From assembly GCF_002234675.1 (NCBI RefSeq), contig NC_019878.2:5024688-5088687 (forward strand): 64,000 nucleotides of DNA. The letters run 5' to 3'. The notes under the pieces were generated by a model. The model was not told where the DNA came from. It searched no databases and saw only the letters and a list, made by a program, of their open reading frames with translations. This DNA is from Oryzias latipes. Lineage: Eukaryota > Chordata > Actinopteri > Beloniformes > Adrianichthyidae. Positions 55,636 to 64,000 of the stretch are shown piece by piece. Each line of letters starts with the position of its first letter. The first letter of the stretch is position 1. The position numbers and the translations under genes were made by a program.

Positions 55636-58600
55636 TGTTAGAAATCTGGAAAGTAGACAATCAGAGCACAGTTTTAATGGGCATCCAATGGACGGCCTAC
55701 AGGCACTTAAGTATCACGTGCATACACATGCGTGCGACACTTGCCCGGGGTTAGTGGGGAGGGCACCACAATTATAGGTTCCCTTTGCTTGGCGTCCCTT
55801 AAGGTAACCACACAAGCCTCCAGGGAGGGAAGTGCAAGATACACCTGCACTCCCCTTAAAATACGGCTGGTCCTCTCTACTACCCTTCACTGGCTCGGAC
55901 AACCCAAAAACCCGCAACACTCATCCAGATCAAACCATGTTCGGTGCATGGGACTGAGGCTTTAGTTCGATTGGTGAGTCTTACTTTGGTAAATGGCGTA
56001 TACTTATATAGCTTTTTTCTACCTTCATCGAAATTGTCCCTAGTTGTAACTGTGAGTGTGTGTAGTTGTTTGTCTGTGTGGCCTTGCAATGACCTGCACT
56101 GACTGGGATAGGCTTGGGATGGAATACAGTAAATATAATGTTTTTTTCTTTTATCAAGAAATGAAAATGTTACAAATAAAGTGTAAAAGTAATTTTACAT
56201 CTATTACACACAAAAGCAACTCATTTCTTTCCAAAACACTGGTCTCAAAATCCTACATTTTATCTTTGTATCCTTGTTGTGAGAGGCTTAACGTTCACAA
56301 AGCTTTGTGCTGAAATTAGCAACATTCATCCAAATGTACATCTCTATGATGCCATTGTCCAGGTCATGTTCTGGCAATAGTCCATTAACCTAAATTCTCT
56401 TTTTCAAATAGTGTAACGTGATTTTTTTAAATTAATTTGTATGTACACCTACACCACAAGCAATGTAATGGAACAAATTCTACACTCATCAGTAATCAAA
56501 GTTAAAGGCTGCTGCTGCTGCTGCATGTTTAAGTTGCGGTTGATCAGATGGGAGGACAGAAGAGTTGATGTCATGTTGAAGAGCCCAGCATTCTAACTTA
56601 ACAGACATCCGAGCCCTTAAAAGTCAACTTTTTTAATGAATTTTTAATAAGATTTGTTCTGCCAATAGATTTTTAGAACAGAAATTTAGACCTGTGTCAA
56701 TTATTAAATGTTTTTTTACGCTCTTATTGAGGAAAGTGTTAAAGAATAGAAAATAGAGCCAAGTCACATGTTTTGTACTCTTGTTACACGAGCCACTAAA
56801 TGTGCTGAATAAAAGCTAAAGGGAAAACTGAATTGATGTTTCTCTTACACTTTAACACACAAAAAGAAAAAGAGGCGTGCAACAGGAACTCACCAGAACA
56901 GGTCATTGCCCCCTGCAGTATCTCAACACAATGTAGCTTGGACAGAAGACACCGACTTGAAGGAGAACACGGGCCTTCAACAGCTCATGGACCAGCTCTG
57001 ACAAAAGTCAGCATTCATCATGGGGACAGTTTACTAGAGGATGTTATAATATACCAAATCTTGAAAGTGATATGAATACATGTACTCGAACATCAGAGTA
57101 GTACATAGGAAGAGTCTTGAGCTCATGCATCTTAAAGTCACAGAGGGTGGGGGGAAAGAAAATATTGTCATGAAAATGTAGAATGTAAACCAAATCAGGG
57201 GGAGGATTTTGGGACTTCATTCACACTGTTTGTACAAAACCAGGTACAAGAAAAATGGATACCCTTCCAGAGTCAAAAGAAGACCACTTCTGGTGGAGGG
57301 GGGCACGGTGAAACATCCGGTCTCACCGGTCCACCCTCCACTTTTTACCCTTCCTTTAGGCACCACATACTGCATGTTGGCACCACACATGCAGCAAACA
57401 CACACTCACACATTTTTCCGATCATTCAAACACCACATGATTTTTTTAAAGTATGTTTTCATACTTCAGATTCAGATTACATGCTGTTTCCTTCTCCTAT
57501 AAAGTGGATTACTCTGCTCATCTGCTCCTTGTTTGGCCCTTCTATCAAATTTTAGAACCCTTTGTGGCCCACAAGTCCAAACGTTTACTCACCCCTGAGC
57601 TAGACACTAAACAGCCATGAGTCGAAACCCAGGAATAAACCAGAATTAACAGTAGGTTTTTATTTTTATTTTTTTAACCTTTGAAGGGTTAGCACAACTC
57701 AACAAAAACCATAAAAGACCCCAGGCCACCTTTAACTGCAGCCTGGATGTTGACATTAGATAAGCTAGCAGGAAACCAAGGCCCTATAGGTCCCAGGCAG
57801 GAAGCTGAAAAGGAAAATTGAGCTATTAAAATTCTTAAACCGAATGAACTTTAGAATGTGCGAAACATACAGATACAAACATAATTAGTTAGAACATGTA
57901 ACTTTATTTAAAAAAAAGTATGAAAACAGTAGTGTATACATGAGAGCACACTTGTTCTTCTCAGCTAAAGGTAAACCCACTTCCTTTGTTCACGTGTGTT
58001 CTCTAAACAGTTTAACAAGTCATCACAGATACATTGTTGTCACTTTAGTTGTTAATAGAATTAAAAAAATAAAGATGATTTTAACAATAAGTTACCACTT
58101 ATATTTGTGAAAAAACACTAAAGGTAAACATGATTGTCCTGTAGTATGTTTTTGTGTTTTACTACTAATAAAAAGTCTAGGTCAAATTTACCCTCTAAGA
58201 GTCAAACTTCACCATTAAAGTCAGCATCTTTTCTCTGGAGGACTTTCAGAACCCTTAATACCAGAAAATCTCAGATGATGATATGCCTCACAGGCCACCG
58301 TAGGCTCCCCTGTCTCAGCTTTACACAAATTGTTTAACAGCGTTACCCTTTTTCCTACTGGTTCTGCTCAGGAAGACTAAGACGGCAACTTTTAGGATTT
58401 ACTGGGATGCTCAGCTTAGAAGGATGAGTTCTATCTGCTTTCCAAAGGACAATTGTAGCCAGCAGCAGCTGATGCAGTTTCCTTTTCCAGTAAAGGTTTT
58501 ATTTGTGAGTTTTCCTGGAAGGGCAGCTTTTCAGAACAAAAGCATATTAAATCTAGGATTTACCACAGAGCTGCATCTTAAATTTGAACCAACCGTGTCT

Positions 58601-59475
58601 GTTTGTGACAGTGTGTGTCGATTCTAATGGTTATATGTGGGTAATGAAAGTACAAGATTAATTATGAATAATTTCATAGTGATAAGCAACTTTTAGTAAA
58701 TCTATCCCTGTTTGAGCCTTTTGTCTCCTAAAAGCGGACGTGCCATCTCTTTGAACCACCTTGTGTTGTACCTTTACAGCTTTACAGCAGAGCCTGCATT
58801 TCCTTTTCCTGTTTTAATACCAATATCTTACAGTGCACCACTTTCATTGGATTGATGTAAAGAAAAATCTTCTCAAAAGCAGCAGGTTTTTCTAAAGGCA
58901 CATTTCCAAGACATTTTTAAGTTGCTCTGAGCCTTTTTTCTTTGACCAAAATAATTCAGTAACTGTTAAAAAGAAAACATAATTTTCCCAATCAATAATA
59001 TCGATTTAGCGTTGTCAATCCATTATTTTATCATTGTTTAACACAGTAAAAAATGTGAACCAGGTCAAAGAAGGGTGGAAATGTACAACATTCAAAAACT
59101 AAAATAGCAGATCTGCAAGAATTCAACATTTTTAAAACTCTCAAATGAAATTGCGATAAATGACGGTAATGTCAGTAAAATATAGTAAATTAAGCATTAG
59201 GTACACACATATGTGCTGATTTAGTGTTGTTCTACTATAATCCCCACACCCCAATCATTCAAGTCTACAATTAAGTCAATAAATAAAGTCTCCTGTGGAG
59301 AACTGAACGTACCTGTCAGCTGAAACTAACCAGTTTAACATCAGCTTTTGGAATGCAACAAAACAAAAACATTTAGAGGAAGTTTCACAGAAACTAAAAA
59401 TTACAGTTTTTGGACATTGGAATATTGGACATCTAGCAGCCTCGGGTTCAGTAGTACCGTCTGCCCCTGCAGACA
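55636..59475. other. intergenic DNA; later part may be 3' UTR of the minus-strand gene
   Basis: A fragment of the 'gcgtatacttatatagc' short repeat occurs at 55996-56014, and a CTG tract at 56508-56522. AATAAA on the minus strand at 57903-57908 could end the transcript of the minus-strand gene at 59476-60203, giving a 3' UTR of about 1.6 kb. No coding exon was supported on either strand. Confidence 0.35.
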
Positions 59476-60203
59476 CTATATCTTCTGCAGCGGCAATCCC
59501 TTTTGTCTTCTCAGTGCTTTCTTCCTGTGTCTGTAGCAAACCAGGGTGATGCCAACGACAGTTCCCACGAGCAGCAGCAACAGGAGGACGCCTGCAGCAA
59601 TGACTCCCAGGGAAAACACTGTGAAGACAGGAAAACAACCACAAGTCAGAGGATTTCTATTCAGAGAAATGGATTTAAAGACGGTGTAATCAAGAAAGAC
59701 TGCACTGTACTACAATAATGAGTAGTAAATCAGCACTTCAACAGGCTGGCAAACTGGGTGTACCTCGCCTAAGCCTGACGCCAGGTTAGTTTTTGGCAGC
59801 CCGTGACCCCGAAAAGGACAGAAAATGAACGGATATATTATCCACATATCTATCTATACCTTTATTTAGAACAGGAGATCCAAATCAATAACAGATAAAA
59901 ACAAAATGATTTAAAAAAGACAGACTGGCGACCTGTCCAGGGTGTCCCCTGCCTTCACCCACAAGTGGCCGGGATAGGCTCCGGCAGCCCCGTGACCGCG
60001 AAAGGGATAAAACGGAAAAAGATGAATGAATGAAACGTACTTGTTAACTTCAGCAGCAAACAAAACATAAACGTCTCTGTTGGATCACTTGATAACAATA
60101 AACTGAAAATGTTCTCTACAGTTTTTCCATCCTCAAAGGTTTTCAGACTCCAGTTCCAGTAAATCAATGACAGGAAAAGAGTAGTAGATGAAGACAGTAA
60201 CAC
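59476..60203 (-). CDS. f3: last two exons of a type I membrane protein, probable tissue factor (f3)
   Basis: The penultimate exon 60203-60041 (acceptor TTTATTTAG, donor GTACGT) encodes 54 residues with SLIYWNWS and a late FMFCLLLKL, resembling the second half of a class II cytokine-receptor fold. It enters at phase 0 and leaves at phase 1. The last exon 59618-59476 (acceptor TTCACAG) encodes a membrane helix (GVLLLLLLVGTVVGITLV), then CYRHRKKALRRQ and a stop: a tail of about 20 residues. Phase 0 then 1 and a TM-plus-tail terminal exon fit coagulation factor III, and F3 lies next to ABCD3 in other vertebrates. Earlier exons were not found and may lie beyond the window. A different class II cytokine-receptor relative is the main alternative, so the symbol is provisional. 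Confidence 0.5.
59915..60020 (+). repeat. SINE tail fragment in the intron of the minus-strand gene
   Basis: It contains GACTGGCGACCTGTCCAGGG and a GGGATAGGCTCCGGCAGCCC block ending in AAGATGAATGAATGA, the tail of the fish tRNA-headed SINE family. A second, shorter fragment is at about 59765-59835. Confidence 0.65.
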
Positions 60204-60552
60204 CTAAATAAAAATCGAACAACTAGCAAATTCTCACAGTCTAAACTAACACCGTTGTTTTCAACAGGCATGTTTTAGAAACACAAGAAACTGATCACAA
60301 GAAATTTGTAATTCTTAATTTCATTTTCATAATACTTTCCATCTCAATCTGTGGACTATATTTAAAATGGAATCCTTTTTTTTTAGAGCTTAGTTTAGTG
60401 AACTAAACTTTAGTTTTTTTTTCTCTTCCCCGGTCCGTCGGTCAGACACTGTCAGCAGCACAAATGCATTAAATACCACCAAAAATGGATCAGTAAAGAT
60501 CCTTTACTTTTATTCATTTTTGTTCACTAGAATCAATTAAGAAACACCGTAA

Positions 60553-60757
60553 CCCTTGTGATATCCTAGGCACTTTAACATTGGGAGTTGGGTCATCTAG
60601 ACCCACTAGACAGTGCTCTGAACCTTTTTTCTTCAATGATTTGTGATCTTCACTGGTGTCCATGGATTACATGAAATCTTTCCACCTTTATCCACCTTTG
60701 TCATGGTAGGGAGAACACGTCAATGTAAGGGTGGGGTCATCGAAGATAGCACAAGGG
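60553..60757 (+). mobile_element. piggyBac-type MITE, copy 1 (205 bp)
   Basis: The ends are CCCTTGTGATATCCTAGG and the near-complement GATAGCACAAGGG, flanked by GTAA on the left and TTAA on the right (60758-60761). TTAA is the piggyBac target; the left copy has one changed base. There is no coding capacity. The same sequence occurs inverted at 62694-62898 with identical length. Confidence 0.85.
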
Positions 60758-60761
60758 TTAA

Positions 60762-62100
60762 TACAAAAATGCAGATCATTACACAGCATGGTTGCAGTGC
60801 AGAGATAGAGCTGTCAACCTCTGATTGAAGGATCAGTTCCCACCTTAAATGGGCCTTATGACTGTAAAACACTTTGAGCCTTGTAGAAAAGTGCTCTATA
60901 AGTGCATGTCATTGGCCTTTTAGCATGATGTTACTCTAAACTTTTGCTGCAAAACCTTTAAGGACGTTCAGTCAAACCTCTCCACCTGTAAACAGGTATT
61001 ACTGTCCACTCTTTAAGAGAAAACAGCTTCTGTTGTCTACCATAGGTCCAAAGCTGGAGACTTTTATTTCTAACCTTCTAATATATGAAGGTTAAAAAAA
61101 ATAAAAGCCAAAAAATAAAAATAAAACATGAAATATGACTGAAACACTAAAACTATTTCTTCAAACTATTTAATTAGAATCAATTTTGTTGTGTTGTGTT
61201 TGTTTGTGTTTTCTTTTTATTTTCAATATCAAATTTTTTTTTATAGCACTTTAGAATATAATATAATAGAATAGAATAAAACGTTATTGATCCCTCAAAG
61301 GGGTAAATACCTAGTTACCATTGCAGTTAGATAATAAATAACCCTAAAAATACACTTGATAAAGATAAAGTGTAACAACAATCACAATGAAAAAAAAATT
61401 CAGATAAACAAACATTGTACCCATCACTTTGCTAAAAGCTTCTGTACTTCATACTGTACAGAGAATATCCTCACAATGAGTGTTTGCATCTCTCAGTACT
61501 TATGTAGAGCTGGTGGAAGGGAAAGGGATGCTGGGTAAAAACAGAAATGCTAAACAATGCCATGTTTTGGGGATCAGTCTGTGAATCCGCATCCTCACAT
61601 CTGTTTGCTCGTAGTAAAACTCAACCCAGATGTGAGACAAAGCATGATCCTCACAGTCTCCGGAGGGAGAACTTTCATAAAAACACATTTTTTACCACAT
61701 GGCACTAATTGATCACAGCTATGCGAAGAACGTCTCTGACCACACCTCTGATTGCACTTGAGAACTTTGAAATGAGCAGTTGGTGCATTTACATTCAGTC
61801 TGTGCTCTTCCTGCAGGAAAACACAGTAAGGATGAAGATTTGTCTTCTTATTTAGTTCTAAAACCTCCAAAATACAGACTGGACTAAAATGTAATGCATC
61901 GTCCAGATTTTAAGATGCTAAGAATTATAACTGGTTTACTGAAAACAGACTGTTTTTGTCAGATTAATGTGATCAAAAAAAATGTAAACATTTTAGTTTT
62001 TAGAAATAAAACCAAATCGTCTAACTCTGACTCTCCTCATGAGGGCGCTGTTTGACTACAGTGGATCCTCTCAGCAGTCAGCCGTTCACTGAATCTGACA
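60762..62100. other. spacer with fragments of short repeats
   Basis: ACTGTAAAACACTTTGAGCC followed by a 'gtgctctataagtgca' segment (60858-60905) is the end of a common fish repeat. 'gttattgatccctcaaagg' near 61283 resembles a LINE tail. No gene was supported; an exon-like frame at 61500-61870 (minus) has no recognisable domain. Confidence 0.35.
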
Positions 62101-62645
62101 GCTCTAACAGCTCGGGTATTTTACGGCTGTACTATGTACACTCTGCACATGTTCCATCTATGACATTTTGATCTATCGTGATACATGCGTGGTACACGTA
62201 ATTTATGTGACGTGTATTTTACGTAGTTTATGCACAATTATTACGTAACTCTTATGCTAGTGCGCGTGATTTTTGCGGGATGCAAATTTAAGGCTTTCCA
62301 CGTCATTTCACGTATGTCTAACAGACTTTTCACGCATGTACCACCGATGTATAACTTTTATGTACGTAATTGACGCACAAATCCCTGATGAATTGCATAG
62401 GAACAGCACAATAATCACACACGGTTCATGTTCCACGTTGATTCCATGTTCTTTGTGTGGTTTATTTGTGCCTGCTCCGTGGTTTTAACGTGGTTCATTC
62501 GTGATGCATCTGTGAAAATTTTATGTGAAGAACCACAACTTGTCTCACGTCTTCCACGTATAGTCACATATGGTCAATTTTCATCCGTGCAATATGCGCT
62601 AAATGTACATAGTTGCTGTGTTACATAGGAAGGGTATTTAAAGCC
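62101..62645. repeat. ACGT-rich degenerate repeat
   Basis: ACGT cores (CACGTA, TACGTA, CACGTC, AACGTG) recur about a dozen times in roughly 450 bp, spaced irregularly, in otherwise CpG-poor AT-rich DNA. The segment near 62587 resembles one at about 46072. Confidence 0.5.
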
Positions 62646-63090
62646 ACATGTAAAATGGTGTATAAGTGTCATGTACTTATAGCACTTTTTTAACCCTTGT
62701 GCTATCTTAGATGACCCCACCCTTACATTGACGTGTTCTCCCTGCCATGACAAAGGTGGATAAAGGTGGAAGGATTTCATGTAATCCATGGACACCAGTG
62801 AAGATCACAAATCATTGAAGAAAAAAGGTTCAGAGCACTGTCTAGTGGGTCTAGATGACCCAACTCCCAACGTTAAAGTGCCTAGGATAGCACAAGGGTT
62901 ACGACCCAAAGCGCTATCCAGTCACAAGTCCCTTTTTTACAAACACATTTACGCACCTGCAAGGTGTTAACCAGATCACCAGGAGCAGTGTGGAAATGAG
63001 TGTCTTGCCCAAGAACACTGACACAAGGGCAGGTAAAGCAACCTTCCTATCAGAGGTTGACCGCTATACCACTGCATCACAACCTCACAC
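62646..63090 (+). mobile_element. short fish repeat split by a piggyBac-type MITE
   Basis: The head with CTTATAGCACTTTTTTAA ends at 62693 and the body resumes at 62903 with AAAGCGCTATCCAGTCAC. The body holds the motif GTGTCTTGCCCAAGAACACT and a degenerate tRNA-like end. It is the same short-repeat family as the outer shell of the composite insertion at 12113-13544. Confidence 0.6.
62694..62898 (-). mobile_element. piggyBac-type MITE, copy 2 (205 bp)
   Basis: TTAA precedes it (62690-62693) and TTAC follows (62899-62902). The ends are CCCTTGTGCTATC and GATAGCACAAGGG. The interior is the reverse complement of the copy at 60553-60757 with few differences. It has inserted into a short fish repeat. 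Confidence 0.9.
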
Positions 63091-63224
63091 ATGTCCGGCA
63101 CATTTCTTGATGTTGAGTGAATAATTGCATTAACTTCAATGAAAGGCTTTTTCTATTAAAATCCCTTAATCATAATTGAATCAAATCAGATGAAAAACAT
63201 GACAAAGAAAGAATCTATGGAAAG

Positions 63225-63500
63225 GGGATGGATGCTCTGCCTCACAGTGAGACGGCCCTGGTTCGAATCCCAGCGGGGTCCTTTCTTTGTGGAGTTTGCA
63301 CGCTCTACTCTTACATGTGTGGAGCTTCTCTGGGTTCCTCCCACATCCACAACATGCTTCATAGGTTCATTGGGGATTCTAGATTACCTCTAGGTGTGAA
63401 TGTGAGTGTGAAAGTGTGGCCCTGCACCAGACTGGTGACTGGCGACAGTAGCTGGATTGGCCCCAGTGAAACAGCGAGTTAAGAAAATGGATGGATAGAT
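63225..63500 (+). mobile_element. tRNA-headed SINE
   Basis: The B-box-like GGTTCGAATCCCAGCGGGGT is followed by GGAGTTTGCACGCTC and GGTTCCTCCCACATCC. It continues with a GTGAATGTGAGTGTGAAAG block and ends GAAAATGGATGGATAGATGG. It is the same family as 47710-47870 but nearly full length. Flanking duplications were not identified. Confidence 0.8.
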
Positions 63501-64000
63501 GGAGATGGAGGTTCTTCAAGAATGCTCAAAGAACATTTTACAAAGCAAAAAAAATAAAGCAAAAACTAGAGAAATGTTAACGTCCTCTTTCCTGCAGGAT
63601 GTCTCAGATGTCTTAAGTCGTCTCAGCTTTCTTTAAACGCTCAGAACCTCATTCAATGGTCAAGCGACTTCATCTACATCTTTCATTTTAAACAGCCCAT
63701 CTCCAGAAATCATATATTGAATCTTAACTCCAATAAGGCTGAAGGACCAGAGCCTGCATGAGCTCAACTAATCAGTTTGATGGATTCAACAGCATCCAAA
63801 GGATTTGGCACGATTTAGTTTGAAATCCCGTCCTTCATCACAGCTTTCAACCGTGTTTCTTCACAATTATCACATTAACAATCTTTAAGAGATCCAACTC
63901 TCCAAACCTTGAAAACAAAGCTGAGCTGCTCAGAGTTTCTAAGGGCTGGAATGGATTTGACCATTTAGGACCAGCCATGCTGCCCTGTAGAGATCCTGTT
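63501..64000. other. window end, nothing recognised
   Basis: No supported exon or repeat was found. I looked on the minus strand for further exons of the f3-like gene and found none. Confidence 0.4.

Noticed and set aside
61500..61870. Minus-strand frames as further f3-like exons
   Set aside because: A plausible acceptor exists near 61817, but residues do not show a fibronectin-III pattern and no donor gives the expected phase.
1..64000. CRISPR arrays, bacterial operons or phage modules
   Set aside because: Split genes with GT-AG introns and vertebrate retroelements show this is a fish nuclear genome; the only regular array is the 20-bp minisatellite, which has no spacers.

Overview
The window is nuclear DNA from a bony fish, probably a percomorph teleost. 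Genes are split by GT-AG introns. The repeats are teleost types: L2, Rex-like and L1/Swimmer-like LINEs, Tc1, a gypsy element, piggyBac-type MITEs and tRNA-headed SINEs. The immune genes belong to families expanded in fish. I cannot name the species from sequence alone.

Layout. Positions 1-5,000 are repeats: two L2-type LINE fragments and a solo LTR with an intact 5-bp target-site duplication. Positions 6,258-19,304 (+) hold a fish-type NLR gene: a PYD-like exon, a FISNA-NACHT exon and three 174-nt LRR exons, all phase-compatible and open. Its introns carry a nested stack of transposons and a dead Tc1 element. Positions 20,449-29,140 are dense repeats: a second solo LTR, a gypsy fragment, an L1 fragment fused to another LINE, a TIR transposon with unusual hairpin-rich ends, and a Rex1-like 3' end.

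Positions 29,365-44,470 (+) hold a complete abcd3 gene (peroxisomal half-ABC transporter, PMP70). I resolved 23 exons and 657 codons; every junction keeps frame and one intron is GC-AG. A 2.84-kb, 20-bp minisatellite follows at 48,831-51,667, and its minus strand is an almost continuous run of G-quadruplex motifs. Positions 52,353-55,243 (+) hold a complete six-exon, 380-residue Siglec/CD22-like receptor with three Ig domains, basic residues in its membrane segment and a very short tail. At 59,476-60,203 (-) lie the last two exons of another type I membrane protein. Their intron phases (0 then 1), short tail and position beside abcd3 fit tissue factor (f3), but its 5' exons are not visible. 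The rest is repeats, including two 205-bp piggyBac-type MITEs in opposite orientation.

Functionally the window joins a housekeeping peroxisomal gene with two innate-immunity genes (NLR and Siglec-like) and a probable f3. There is no operon logic; the immune genes look like members of expanding families in repeat-rich DNA.
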